From the NCBI RefSeq assembly GCF_900168205.1, contig NZ_FUZE01000016.1, forward strand, positions 38,520-102,519: 64,000 nt of DNA, read 5' to 3'. Under the pieces are notes generated by a model. The model saw only the letters and a program-made list of their open reading frames with translations, searched no databases and had not been told where the DNA came from. How positions within the stretch are numbered: position 1 is the first letter of the stretch; each line of letters begins with the position of its first letter. Position numbers and translations under genes: made by a program. The stretch is from Chryseobacterium balustinum. GTDB taxonomy: Bacteria > Bacteroidota > Bacteroidia > Flavobacteriales > Weeksellaceae. Below, one piece after another: positions 53,424-62,409 of this stretch.

Positions 53424-54155
53424 ATGCCCGAAGGTCCAACTATTGTTCTCATGAAAGAAGATCTGCAAAAATTTGTAGGTGAAAAGGTAATTGATGTTGA
53501 CGGAAGTGAAATTCCTGAAACCTCTGAAGTAAAAGGAGAAATATTAAGAGAAATAAAAACTTTCGGAAAGCAGACGTATTTGATTTTCGATACAATCATT
53601 TTCAAGATTCATTTACTGATGTTCGGTTCTTATAGTTTATATAAAAGAAAAGATATTGATACCCTTCGATTGGGATTAACTTTTAAAGATGGCGGAATGT
53701 ATTTTTATACGTGCTCGGTAAAAATTGTGGATGAAAGTTTTCTTAAGAAAATAGATTGGGAAGCTGATGTGATGAGCCACAAATGGAACCCGGAAAAAAC
53801 TGAAAAAATTTTAAAGGAAAATCCTAAAATGATGATTTGCGATGCATTGATGAATCAGGATATTTTTTCAGGAGTCGGAAACATTATTAAGAATGAAGCT
53901 TTATTCAGAGTTGGAATTCATCCGGAAAATCTGATCGGAAATTTACCTCCGAAAAAGTTAAAAGAAATCATTTCAGAAGCCAGAAATTACAGTTTCGATT
54001 TTAAAAAATGGAAAAAAGCTAATGTTCTGAGTAAGCATTTTCAGATCTATCATCAGAAAAACTGCCCGAAATGTGGCGCAGAAATCATTAAAAAAGATAC
54101 AGGAAAAAGTAAACGTACAAGTTTCTTTTGTGAAAATGACCAGAAACTGTATTAA
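53424..54155 (+). CDS. Fpg/Nei-family DNA glycosylase (endonuclease VIII-like)
   Basis: The 243-residue protein begins MPEGPTIV, so the catalytic Pro (residue 2 before Met removal) and Glu are present. The helix-two-turn-helix region is ALMNQDIFSGVGNIIKNEALF. The C-terminal zinc finger reads CPKCG and then FFCENDQ, so the fourth Cys is replaced by Asp. It excises oxidised bases. It is divergent from dgt. Confidence 0.88.
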   Translation: MPEGPTIVLMKEDLQKFVGEKVIDVDGSEIPETSEVKGEILREIKTFGKQTYLIFDTIIFKIHLLMFGSYSLYKRKDIDTLRLGLTFKDGGMYFYTCSVKIVDESFLKKIDWEADVMSHKWNPEKTEKILKENPKMMICDALMNQDIFSGVGNIIKNEALFRVGIHPENLIGNLPPKKLKEIISEARNYSFDFKKWKKANVLSKHFQIYHQKNCPKCGAEIIKKDTGKSKRTSFFCENDQKLY

Positions 54156-54213
54156 AAATCATGTTTTTAAGAACAAAAAATATTCTAAATTTAGAAAACC
54201 TTAATTACATGAA

Positions 54214-54840
54214 ATGACCGACAACAAATGGCTTGACCGATGGAACGAAAGATACAGCAACAATGAATTTGCTTACGGTACGCAACCCAACAATTATTTA
54301 AAAGATCAACTGCAAAAACTGGAAACGGGTTCTGTTCTTTTCCCTGCAGAAGGTGAAGGAAGAAATGCCGTTTTTGCCGCTCAACTCGGATGGAATGTTT
54401 CTGCATTCGATATCAGTGCTGAAGGAAAAAATAAAGCGCTTCAACTTGCAGAAAACAACAATGTAAAAATTGATTATCAGGTTGGTGAATTGCAGACTTT
54501 GAATTTTCAGAAAGAACAATTTGATGTCATTGCTTTAATTTATGCTCATTTTCCGGCCGATATTAAATCTTCAATCCATAAAATGTTAGACACTTATTTA
54601 TGTAAAGGTGGTTATATTATTTTTGAGGCCTTTAGCAAAAAGCATTTAGATTTTGTTTTGAAAGATGAAAAAGTTGGCGGCCCAAAAGATATAGAATCTC
54701 TATTTTCAATCGAAGAAATTAAATCTGATTTTCCTGAATATGATATTATTGAATTAGTAGAAACAGAAATAGAACTTAATGAAGGTGTTTTTCACAATGG
54801 TACTGGTTCGGTCATCCGATTTTTAGGAAAGAAAAAATAG
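54214..54840 (+). CDS. Class I SAM-dependent methyltransferase (TehB-like)
   Basis: The 208-residue protein opens [20 protein letters not shown], then motif [21 protein letters not shown], an acidic residue in FDISAEG, and [12 protein letters not shown]. This is the thiopurine/tellurite-type methyltransferase pattern. The substrate is not known. It follows the glycosylase gene by 58 bases. Confidence 0.86.
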   Translation: MTDNKWLDRWNERYSNNEFAYGTQPNNYLKDQLQKLETGSVLFPAEGEGRNAVFAAQLGWNVSAFDISAEGKNKALQLAENNNVKIDYQVGELQTLNFQKEQFDVIALIYAHFPADIKSSIHKMLDTYLCKGGYIIFEAFSKKHLDFVLKDEKVGGPKDIESLFSIEEIKSDFPEYDIIELVETEIELNEGVFHNGTGSVIRFLGKKK

Positions 54841-55025
54841 AACACTTTAAATCAAAATGTTTTTCATAATATTTGATTTTAACGCAAAGTTCGCAAAGAT
54901 TTTTAAACTACTAACTGCTTTTAAGGTTCGCAAAGGCGTTTGACTTCGTCGAATCTTCGATTTCACTCAGCAAAGAACACAATGAATAGATTTTAAATTA
55001 TGACAGATTACGGATATTCTGTAAT

Positions 55026-55751
55026 TTAAACATCCAAATTCAAAGAACCTCCAGAATAAGCCGTAAAAAAAGCAGACCTGTAGACTTCACCCAAAGGAAT
55101 TTCTGACTCATCTATGTAAATAGTATGGTTGTCGAAAGAATCAATGCTGTTTAAATTAACCACAAAAGATTTACTAACTCTCGAGAAAATTTCTGCCGAA
55201 AGTTTTTGATGAATGGTTTTAAGATTCATTGCTGTAATCAGCTTTTGAGTCTTTGTATGAATCACGACATAATCTTTTAAACCTTCGACAAATTTAATCT
55301 CATCAAAATTGAGTTTATAAAATCTTCTGTCTGCTTTTATGAACAGAAATTCTTTGGTGTTTGATTCCACCGTATTTTTCACCGTTCCTTGTGAAAGTAA
55401 TTGATGGTAAAGAATTGCTTTTTCAATCGCTTTTTCCAGACGTGGTTTTTCGATCGGTTTTAATAAATAATCGATCGCATCAAGCTCATAACTTTTTAAA
55501 GCATATTGAGAATAAGCAGTTGTGAATATAATTAAACAGTCTTTCGGAAGCATTTTGGCAAATTCTAAACCGTTCACCAAAGGCATTTCTATATCCAGAA
55601 AGATAAGATCTACAGCATTTGTTTTTAAAAACTCTAACGCTGCAGGAGCATTAGAAAATGATCCCAAAATATTAATTTTTGAAACTTCAAGAATCAGCGA
55701 CTGCATTTCTGCTCTTGCCAAAGGCTCATCATCTACAATAATACAGTTCAT
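55026..55751 (-). CDS. LytTR-family response regulator
   Basis: The 241-residue protein has a receiver domain with acidic pocket DDEP, phospho-acceptor Asp in LIFLDIEMP (about 54) and Lys in YLLKPIEKP. A LytTR DNA-binding domain follows (about 138-238, FLFIKADRRFYKLN). It overlaps the histidine kinase gene by four bases, so the pair is translationally coupled. Confidence 0.93.
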   Translation of the reverse strand: MNCIIVDDEPLARAEMQSLILEVSKINILGSFSNAPAALEFLKTNAVDLIFLDIEMPLVNGLEFAKMLPKDCLIIFTTAYSQYALKSYELDAIDYLLKPIEKPRLEKAIEKAILYHQLLSQGTVKNTVESNTKEFLFIKADRRFYKLNFDEIKFVEGLKDYVVIHTKTQKLITAMNLKTIHQKLSAEIFSRVSKSFVVNLNSIDSFDNHTIYIDESEIPLGEVYRSAFFTAYSGGSLNLDV

Positions 55752-56824
55752 ACAGGAATTATTAGGAGTACAATATATTCGTTATCGGTGGAATTGATTT
55801 CCAAACTAAAAGTGTTTTTATAAAGAAGCTCGAGCCTTCTTTTGATATTCGCTAATCCGAGTCCGCTGTAAACAGTTTCAGAAACCGGAAAATCTGAGTT
55901 TTGAGAATTTCGGCATTCAAAGTGAAGATTTTTATCTCTTATTTCGATATTCACTTTCACATATGATTCTTTTCCAGTAATATCTACACTGTGTTTCACA
56001 GCATTTTCTACAAATGTTGTAAATAAATTGGGCGGAATAAATGTATTGTTTAAAATCCTTTTATCTGTTTTACTATCAATATATACATTAAAATCTTCTC
56101 TTCTGATTGTTTCGAGATTCAAAAAATTAGATAAAAAATCTATTTCAGAAGTAAGCATTGTTTTTTCTTCGTTGTTTTCATAAAGCTGATAGCGTAGAAA
56201 TTCAGATAATTTCATAATAACAACAGTCGCTTTTTCTGGATCTGTTCTTATCAAAGCTTTCACATTATTCATCATATTAAATAAAAAATGTGGGTTTATC
56301 TGATTACGCAATTCATTAAGCTCCATTTTTAAAGTCAGATTGCTGAGCTCTATAATTCTACTGTTATCTTTTGTCCATTTCTGAAGAAGTTTCACGGTGG
56401 TACTCACCAAAATAATCGGAATACAGATCATAATTCCTTCATACATTCCACCTCTACGAGCATCATTCTTGAGACCTTCTATTTTGTATTCTGAAAAGAA
56501 AATTTCAAAACAGTTTCCAATGAAATTAAGACCGGCAATCCCCAAAATAAAAAGCAGGATAAAATAAGTGACATACCGGGTTTTTAAAAAGAAAAGTGGT
56601 ACTAAAACGTAAATATTAATATACGCCATACCGATTAATGACACAAAAACGAACAGCAAAACCAAATACCGATACCCTTCTTTATACCAATGCCAAAAAT
56701 CTGCGAAATACATAAATATGAAAAAACAAACCGCAGATATCACATGCCTCAGCAAGCGATAGCGATCTTCCACAAGAAAATCAATGACCAAAGTGTCTTT
56801 TAGTTCTTTTGACTTGTAATTCAT
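55748..56824 (-). CDS. LytS/YehU-type sensor histidine kinase
   Basis: The 358-residue protein has four N-terminal membrane helices (about 20-155). The His_kinase domain has phospho-acceptor His in LRNQINPHFLFNMMNNVK and an ATPase domain with NAVKHS and GLGLANIKRRLELLY. It is the partner of the LytTR regulator. The signal is unknown. Confidence 0.93.
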   Translation of the reverse strand: MNYKSKELKDTLVIDFLVEDRYRLLRHVISAVCFFIFMYFADFWHWYKEGYRYLVLLFVFVSLIGMAYINIYVLVPLFFLKTRYVTYFILLFILGIAGLNFIGNCFEIFFSEYKIEGLKNDARRGGMYEGIMICIPIILVSTTVKLLQKWTKDNSRIIELSNLTLKMELNELRNQINPHFLFNMMNNVKALIRTDPEKATVVIMKLSEFLRYQLYENNEEKTMLTSEIDFLSNFLNLETIRREDFNVYIDSKTDKRILNNTFIPPNLFTTFVENAVKHSVDITGKESYVKVNIEIRDKNLHFECRNSQNSDFPVSETVYSGLGLANIKRRLELLYKNTFSLEINSTDNEYIVLLIIPV

Positions 56825-56889
56825 ACAGATATTTATCCTTTGTTAATTGTAAACAAAAATAAGTAATAACGTTATCAAACTGCATATTA

Positions 56890-56966
56890 TTATACCAACC
56901 CTGAACTTTATTATACAAAATTTTAAACTGCAGGATTTGGTAGAATTTATAAGGCAGTTGGTATAA
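56890..56966. repeat. 77-base unit with 10-base terminal inverted repeats
   Basis: TTATACCAAC (56890-56899) and GTTGGTATAA (56957-56966) are exact reverse complements, in the divergent region between the kinase gene and the 57025 gene. It could be a MITE-like insertion or a regulatory structure. Confidence 0.5.
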
Positions 56967-57024
56967 AAAACCGATTCCCAAAGCCTTTTCTCTATTCCTT
57001 TGTCCTGTAAAATTTATTCAAGAC

Positions 57025-57453
57025 ATGGAATTAAACGTTTTTCAGAAACTCACCGAGCAAATTACACAGGAGTGTTATTTTATGACCGATTCTCAACAGG
57101 AAGAAAAAGTCATCCAGCTTATCGACCTGCATCATTTTATAGGATCTTACAACCAGAGCCTGAAAGTGATTGATTACATCCACCACCCCATCAATATTAT
57201 CGAAGAAAACGGAGTAAAAAAAGGGATCTTATTTTACGATATGAAGCATTCTCACGCTTTAGATATTTATGAATCTGAACTTTTTAAAAATCATCATCAG
57301 ATTCAGGAGCTATGGTTTGTTTTTGTAGAGGAGGAAAATGTTTCAAAAGCTGAAAAATATATAGATTTTATTCAGCTAAATGCTATAGAAACTTTTTACG
57401 AAAGAATATTCATGTTCAATTTTTTCCAGTCTACCATCAACGCAATCAAGTAA
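57025..57453 (+). CDS. Hypothetical protein, 142 residues
   Basis: A soluble protein rich in His, Ile and aromatic residues (DLHHFIGSYNQSLKVIDYIHHPINI). There is no signal peptide or membrane segment, and I do not recognise the family. It is seven bases upstream of the barrel gene, so the two are probably co-transcribed, divergent from the LytS/LytTR genes. Confidence 0.6.
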   Translation: MELNVFQKLTEQITQECYFMTDSQQEEKVIQLIDLHHFIGSYNQSLKVIDYIHHPINIIEENGVKKGILFYDMKHSHALDIYESELFKNHHQIQELWFVFVEEENVSKAEKYIDFIQLNAIETFYERIFMFNFFQSTINAIK

Positions 57454-57459
57454 ATTTTT

Positions 57460-58440
57460 ATGATCCTATTTAAAAAAAATTTCATCACTTTTGCACTTAT
57501 ACCTGTTGCAACAATAGTTTCGGCTCAAAAGAAAGACAGTATTCCCCATAAAGTTATTGCTTTTGTTACTGATAAATTTCCTCAGGCGAGAGATTTGAAT
57601 GTGGAATTTACCCAAGTTACACCTTACAAGTTTTCACCAGAGCTTTACGGAAATGATTTGCCCGAAAATAAAGTAAAATCTTTTCAGCAGGTGAAAGCAA
57701 ATGCGAATGTTTATTTTGTTAAAAACAGAAAATGGCTATTGAGTGCTTCACTTAATTACCGTTTCACATCCGTTAATTCAGAAAACAACATTAATATTTT
57801 TTCCGATGAAAATATCAATAAGGAAAATTTCCATTATCATTCTGAGGCCGTAAATGTCACTTATTTTTCAAAACTTTTCAATAAAATAGCAGTTTATTCT
57901 GCCACTGCTTCTGTAGACGGAAGCGATCAGCGTTTTGAAAGAATCCGAGGAATGATAACCGGAAGTTTGGTTTTAAAAGCTAATGCAAAAACTAAAATGA
58001 CTTTGGGTGTCGCTGTTTTAATAGATCCAAGTACACCAATTCCTGCGCTACCGATTTTCACTTATGAACATAAATTTGATAATGGTTGGGTTGCAGATAT
58101 TATTTTACCTAAGAAAGTTTTAGTGAGAAAAGATATTTTTTCAAATGGAAGAATTTCTTTTGGAACCGAGATGGACAATACTTCTTTCTATCTTTATCCG
58201 TCAGGGAAAACATACGAATTCAGGCAATTGGAGATCAATTCCGGAGCAATTTATGAACATCATTTAGGTGGAAATTTTATCGGAACATTAAAAACCGGAC
58301 TCAGAGCAACACCAAATTCGAGAATTTTTGAAAAGAAAGAATCTCAGAAAGATTATATTTTTGAATCCAATGCAAAGCCTTCTTTTTATTTCAATGTAGG
58401 ACTTTCTTACAACCCTTTTGGAAAACCAAGAACAAAATGA
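57460..58440 (+). CDS. Outer-membrane beta-barrel protein (DUF6268-like)
   Basis: The 326-residue protein has a signal peptide ending near VSAQ and a series of amphipathic strands (KWLLSASLNYRFTSV, RISFGTEMDNTSFYLY, SFYFNVGLSYNPFG). It lacks a plug domain and resembles small DUF6268-type barrels. The function is unknown. Confidence 0.7.
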   Translation: MILFKKNFITFALIPVATIVSAQKKDSIPHKVIAFVTDKFPQARDLNVEFTQVTPYKFSPELYGNDLPENKVKSFQQVKANANVYFVKNRKWLLSASLNYRFTSVNSENNINIFSDENINKENFHYHSEAVNVTYFSKLFNKIAVYSATASVDGSDQRFERIRGMITGSLVLKANAKTKMTLGVAVLIDPSTPIPALPIFTYEHKFDNGWVADIILPKKVLVRKDIFSNGRISFGTEMDNTSFYLYPSGKTYEFRQLEINSGAIYEHHLGGNFIGTLKTGLRATPNSRIFEKKESQKDYIFESNAKPSFYFNVGLSYNPFGKPRTK

Positions 58441-58695
58441 CATAAAAATAAAATGCCAAAAAGTCAAATTTTGATGTTTCGAACATTTAATATGCTTTAC
58501 ATTCCATTTACTTGATATTGTCAACCTGAAAACAACAAATACAGAAACATTAACATATTCTTAATTTTTTATGAATTAAATAATTAAAAACAAAAGCATT
58601 TTACATCTAAAGCAATCAATTTATTAATACTAAATTCATCTAAAAACACACCTACACACTCATAAAACACTGATATACATCATAGCAATTCAATT

Positions 58696-58711
58696 TGGCA
58701 CGTCATTTGAA
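58696..58711 (+). promoter_or_regulatory. Sigma-54 (-24/-12) type promoter
   Basis: TGGCAC-GTCAT-TTGAA matches the sigma-54 consensus TGGCAC-N5-TTGCW except for one base in the -12 part. Transcription would begin near 58723, about 50 bases upstream of the small ORF at 58775. Confidence 0.55.
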
Positions 58712-58774
58712 AGTTGTAATATTGCAATTATAAAATTCGCAATAAAAAATAAATAATTTAAAAATTCAAAAATT

Positions 58775-58855
58775 ATGATCGCTTATATTGGTATCGCTAC
58801 ATGTGCAGTTATTGTTACTTCTTATTTTGTAACAGCTAGAAAAGAAAGAAACTAG
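58775..58855 (+). CDS. 26-residue single-span membrane peptide
   Basis: MIAYIGIATCAVIVTSYF is an uninterrupted hydrophobic helix, followed by the positive tail TARKERN and a TAG stop. The likely topology is N-out, C-in. It stands alone, with a sigma-54-like promoter upstream and a structured element downstream. I do not recognise a family; it could be a small stress or transporter-subunit peptide. Confidence 0.55.
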   Translation: MIAYIGIATCAVIVTSYFVTARKERN

Positions 58856-58906
58856 TTTTTAATAAACACGTTCTTTTATTTAACAAATTTCAATTAATAT
58901 TTTTTT

Positions 58907-58970
58907 TTATGTTTGCAGTTCTAAACTGCCGCTCTTTTACTCAACCGGAGTAAAAGAGCCGAAAACATAA
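58907..58970 (+). ncRNA. Three-way-junction RNA structure in the mepB leader
   Basis: Three perfect helices nest without overlap. P1 is TTATGTTT (58907-58914) with AAACATAA (58963-58970). P2 is GCAGTT (58915-58920) with AACTGC (58924-58929). P3 is a 12-bp stem, 58931-58942 with 58948-58959. The ATG of the next gene is at 58975, so P1 lies against the translation start. This suggests a cis-acting RNA element, or a palindromic insertion. Confidence 0.5.
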
Positions 58971-58974
58971 AGCA

Positions 58975-59478
58975 ATGACTACCCTACTCGAGAAACTCCA
59001 AGAATTACTTTTTTCAAATCTCGGCTTAGTCATTTTCAGTATACACCAAGAGCAAGAATCCAAAGAATATTTTGGATGCAACTTTCAGCTCAACTCCTTT
59101 CAAATTAAATTCAGAAAAGCCAAAGTAACACCGACAAAAGTTGGACAGTTCGTCACTTTATGGAAAAGAAATCCTATTTCTAAAGAAACAGAACCTTTTA
59201 CTTCTGAAGACACTTCCGATTTTTATTTAATTCTAACTGAAGCCTCTGAGAATTTCGGGTTTTTCCTTTTTACGAAAGATGTTTTAATTAAAAATCAAAT
59301 TCTCAGTACAGATTCCAAAGACGGGAAACGCGGTTTCAGAGTTTACCCAAACTGGGATATTCCACAAAATAAACAGGCAACAAAAACTCAAAACTGGCAA
59401 AATCAGTTTTTTATAGATTTTGCTGATGAAAATTATGTTGATAAGTTTGAATCTGTTTTGAAATCTAAAGCTCAATAA
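58975..59478 (+). CDS. MepB-family protein
   Basis: The 167-residue protein has the MepB pattern: FGCNFQLNSFQIKFRKAKVTPTKVGQFVTLWKR region, DFYLILTEASENFGFFLFTKDVL and KRGFRVYPNWDIPQNKQATKTQNWQ region. MepB accompanies the MepA efflux pump in staphylococci, but its biochemical role is unknown. A structured RNA element ends five bases before the ATG. Confidence 0.82.
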   Translation: MTTLLEKLQELLFSNLGLVIFSIHQEQESKEYFGCNFQLNSFQIKFRKAKVTPTKVGQFVTLWKRNPISKETEPFTSEDTSDFYLILTEASENFGFFLFTKDVLIKNQILSTDSKDGKRGFRVYPNWDIPQNKQATKTQNWQNQFFIDFADENYVDKFESVLKSKAQ

Positions 59479-59662
59479 AAATTACAATTTTCTCTCGCAG
59501 ATTTTTCTGATTGAGCAGATTTAAAATGCTTTAAAATAAATCTAGCCTAGTTTGCAAGAATTTGAAAAATAAAAAGAAGAAATTGTTTTTCAGACTCATT
59601 TAAATAGTCTTCAAAATTTTAAATCAATTATCTTTGCAGCTTACTATTAATGTTCAAGAAAT

Positions 59663-60382
59663 ATGAATCTGTACAATCTCATTATTCAGGATAAAGAAGC
59701 TGTAACGCTGGATGAAGTTTATCTTGAACCCCAGAATAAGCAACAATTTGTACAGCTCATCAAAGAACACACTTACAGTAAAGAACTTCAGGAATATGGA
59801 CTTCCCGTCAATAATAAAATCCTTCTGGAAGGAAGTTCAGGTTGCGGAAAAACGATGACCGCAAAAGCAATGGCCAATGCTTTAGGAAAAAGTATTATTA
59901 TTTTAAATCTGAGCAACATTGTTTCATCAAGAATCGGCGAAACTTCCCAAAACATCAAAATGATTTTCGACAAGGCTGCAAGAGAAAGATCAGTTCTTTT
60001 TCTCGACGAACTCGATCAAATTGGAAAAGCCCGTGGAAGTGATGATAAAGATGTTGGTGAAATGCGAAGACTCGTTAATACTTTGATTCAGCTCATCGAT
60101 TATTATCCAGAAAACGCGCTTTTATTGTGTGCCACCAATCACGCTGAAATTATTGACACCGCCATTATCAGACGTTTTCAGTTAAAGATAAACTATAAAA
60201 TGCCTTCAAAAGATTTTCTTGATGAATATTACGATCATCTTTTATCCCAATTTCCTGAAGACTTGAGAAATATTGAAAGGAAGTATGAAATCTCGTTTGC
60301 AGAAGCGAAGGATTATACTTTTACAGTGGTAAAAGGGAATTTGATTGAAAAGTTGGAAGCCAAAAATTCAATACTTCTATAA
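59663..60382 (+). CDS. AAA-family ATPase
   Basis: The 239-residue protein has Walker A GSSGCGKT (at about 58-65), Walker B LFLDELDQIG, sensor 1 CATNHAE and arginine finger RRFQ. It resembles the FtsH/CDC48-type module without other domains. The partner and substrate are unknown. It stands just before the cassette-like array. Confidence 0.85.
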   Translation: MNLYNLIIQDKEAVTLDEVYLEPQNKQQFVQLIKEHTYSKELQEYGLPVNNKILLEGSSGCGKTMTAKAMANALGKSIIILNLSNIVSSRIGETSQNIKMIFDKAARERSVLFLDELDQIGKARGSDDKDVGEMRRLVNTLIQLIDYYPENALLLCATNHAEIIDTAIIRRFQLKINYKMPSKDFLDEYYDHLLSQFPEDLRNIERKYEISFAEAKDYTFTVVKGNLIEKLEAKNSILL

Positions 60383-60463
60383 ATATTGAGATAAAGATTT
60401 TTCTTTTAATGTTGATTTAAAATTGTTTTGAACTAGATAATTATATTACTTTAGCGTAATTAG

Positions 60464-60502
60464 TTTGGATTGACGCAATGCGTGAAGCCAAATGTTACCT
60501 GC
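60464..60502 (+). repeat. attC-like palindrome 1, left edge of the cassette-like array
   Basis: TTTGG (60464-60468) pairs with CCAAA (60488-60492) and ACGCA with TGCGT, leaving a one-base loop. It is followed by GTTACCTGC (60494-60502), the first bases of cassette 1, which recur as GCAGGTAAC at 61188. Confidence 0.6.
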
Positions 60503-60526
60503 AAGTTTAAACGACAATACTAAACA

Positions 60527-61180
60527 ATGAAACGAATTATTTTATTTTTGACAGCCTCAATTTTGCTAGCAAGTTGTGCGACAAAATTGACCAACAATAA
60601 AAAAGAACGACTTAAAGAACATTTGGTAAAAATGGTCGAGATTGACCAGATAGCTGCAAATATTCCTCAAGGAAAATACAAGAGCTTCACTCGAGGACAA
60701 TGGGACAATTTTCAAGACAGTGTTTTTACAAGTAATAAGAAAAGAGTTGAAAGTATGTACAGAAAATATGGATTTCTCGGCTTTGACAAAGTTGGCAAGG
60801 ACGGTTCAAATCATTTTTGGCTCTTGGTTCAACATTGTGACAAATATCCAAAATTTCAAAAAGAAGTTTTATCTTCTATGGAAAAAGAAGTTAAAAATGC
60901 CAATGCTAATCCAAATAATTATGCTCTATTATATGACAGAGTTCAGGTAAATACAGGTCTAAAACAGTTATTTGGCACACAAGTTACTTATGAAGTTGAA
61001 ACGACAGGACGAGCAATTCCGAAAATTGGGCTTTTAGATTCAGCAAATGTTGACAAACTACGAAAAGAGTACGATTTAGAACCATTAAAAGATTATTTAA
61101 ACACTATGACTACAATGCATTATGAGATGAACAAAGAACAATACGAAAAAAAAGGAATACTTAAACCAAATTTATATTGA
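60527..61180 (+). CDS. DUF6624-type lipoprotein (cassette 1)
   Basis: The 217-residue protein has a lipoprotein signal (ILFLTASILLASC) and the DUF6624-like core (FLGFDKVGKDGSNHFWLLVQHCDKYPKFQ, LLYDRVQVNTGLKQLFGTQVTY region). Its function is unknown. It is the single gene of a cassette-like unit whose ends carry GTTACCTGC and GCAGGTAAC. Confidence 0.78.
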   Translation: MKRIILFLTASILLASCATKLTNNKKERLKEHLVKMVEIDQIAANIPQGKYKSFTRGQWDNFQDSVFTSNKKRVESMYRKYGFLGFDKVGKDGSNHFWLLVQHCDKYPKFQKEVLSSMEKEVKNANANPNNYALLYDRVQVNTGLKQLFGTQVTYEVETTGRAIPKIGLLDSANVDKLRKEYDLEPLKDYLNTMTTMHYEMNKEQYEKKGILKPNLY

Positions 61181-61187
61181 CAAACCA

Positions 61188-61323
61188 GCAGGTAACAGCA
61201 CATTTGCAATAGGCGGGGTTTCGTGCTTCTATGACACTTTTGTGGTTAATGGAAGTTCAGTTCTTCGAATGAACATTAGTGGTGAAAATCCCGCCCATCG
61301 CAAATCTGCAAAACGTTAGTGGC
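61188..61323 (+). repeat. attC-like palindrome 2
   Basis: It starts with GCAGGTAAC (complement of the cassette 1 start) and ends with GTTAGTGGC. Nested pairing TTTGC/GCAAA and GGCGGG/CCCGCC spans 61203-61304. A long central segment forms the variable loop. Confidence 0.7.
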
Positions 61324-61344
61324 AAGGCTATGACGACAAACACG

Positions 61345-62253
61345 ATGAAAAACATATTGACAATTTTAATCGGACTTTTTTCAGTTTTGACCACATTTGG
61401 ACAAGACAAAAAATGTTGCGACACATATGTTTACGAAGGCTATATTTTGACAGACCAAAATAAGAAACTCGAAATATACCTCAATTTTTTAGTTCTTCTT
61501 GACTCTACAATGGTCGGTTCATATTATTATGATCAAAATTGGGGTTCATTGAAATTGGTAGGAAAACTAAACCCTGACTTTACTTTCTATTTGGTTGAGC
61601 GTGACAAAACAGACAGTATTACTGGCTTCTTTGAAGGGAAGCTAAATACAAACTACAAATTAGCAACAGGAAAATGGACAGACGGGAAAAAACAAAAAGT
61701 TTTTGATTTTGAAATTAAGCAAGTAATTGGAAAGTCTTATTGGGACTTTATTAAAAAAAATAGAGCCTTATATGAATACAAAGACTTGAAACTTGCGATT
61801 AAAGAAAAAGAAAATGTTTTAAGTATAGATATTGGTGACCAAGGAATAAAAAAGCTTCCAAAGAAATTAAAAATATTACCAAACATAGTTTCTTTTAATT
61901 TAATGGGTAATGATTTTATATCTTTTCCAAAAGTATTGACTGAATTAAAAACACTTGATGAGATTTCTTTAAGCACAAACAAATTAGAAAATATCACTTC
62001 TGAAATTGGCAACTTGAAAAATTTGCGAATATTAATAATGAACAACAATCAATTAAAAGAACTTCCGACGGAAATCGGAGAACTAACAAAGCTCTTGTAT
62101 TTAGAAATTGGAAACAATAAATTGACGAGTTTACCTGAAGAAATTAAGTATTTAACAAGTCTTCAAGAACTTCACATAGAACGAAATAATTTGAGCGAAA
62201 CGGAAAAACAGAGAATAAAAAAACTATTACCGAAATGTATAATACACTTTTGA
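61345..62253 (+). CDS. Leucine-rich-repeat protein with signal peptide (cassette 2)
   Basis: The ATG at 61345 gives 302 residues and a signal peptide (KNILTILIGLFSVLTTFGQ); an earlier ATG at 61330 would add five residues. Residues about 180-290 are short LRRs (LPKKLKILPNIVSFNLMGNDF, ITSEIGNLKNLRILIMNNNQL). It is exported and probably a ligand-binding envelope protein. It is the second unit of the cassette-like array. Confidence 0.82.
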   Translation: MKNILTILIGLFSVLTTFGQDKKCCDTYVYEGYILTDQNKKLEIYLNFLVLLDSTMVGSYYYDQNWGSLKLVGKLNPDFTFYLVERDKTDSITGFFEGKLNTNYKLATGKWTDGKKQKVFDFEIKQVIGKSYWDFIKKNRALYEYKDLKLAIKEKENVLSIDIGDQGIKKLPKKLKILPNIVSFNLMGNDFISFPKVLTELKTLDEISLSTNKLENITSEIGNLKNLRILIMNNNQLKELPTEIGELTKLLYLEIGNNKLTSLPEEIKYLTSLQELHIERNNLSETEKQRIKKLLPKCIIHF

Positions 62254-62267
62254 CAGAAAGAAGCCCA

Positions 62268-62400
62268 GCCACTAACAGGCGTTTGGCAAAAAAGCGGGTT
62301 CAGTGCTTAAATGAAGTGTTGTGCTTCGTATCAAGTTCAATGCTGGCAGACAGTTTAGTGCTTCGAAATCCGCTTCTTCGCCAAGCGCCCAAACGTTACC
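62268..62400 (+). repeat. attC-like palindrome 3
   Basis: It starts with GCCACTAAC, the exact complement of GTTAGTGGC at 61315, and ends with GTTACC at 62395. Internal pairing GGCGTTTGGC with GCCAAGCGCC (one G-U) and AAGCGG with CCGCTT is strong. Confidence 0.7.
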
Positions 62401-62409
62401 CTTAATTTT

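Noticed and set aside
54841..55025. Repeated CGCAAAG phrases as a CRISPR-like or tandem array
   Set aside because: The copies are few, irregular and without equal spacers; this is a common low-complexity intergenic sequence.
61279..61344. GTG start at 61279 for the LRR protein
   Set aside because: It would place coding sequence inside the palindrome; the ATG at 61345 exposes a proper signal peptide.
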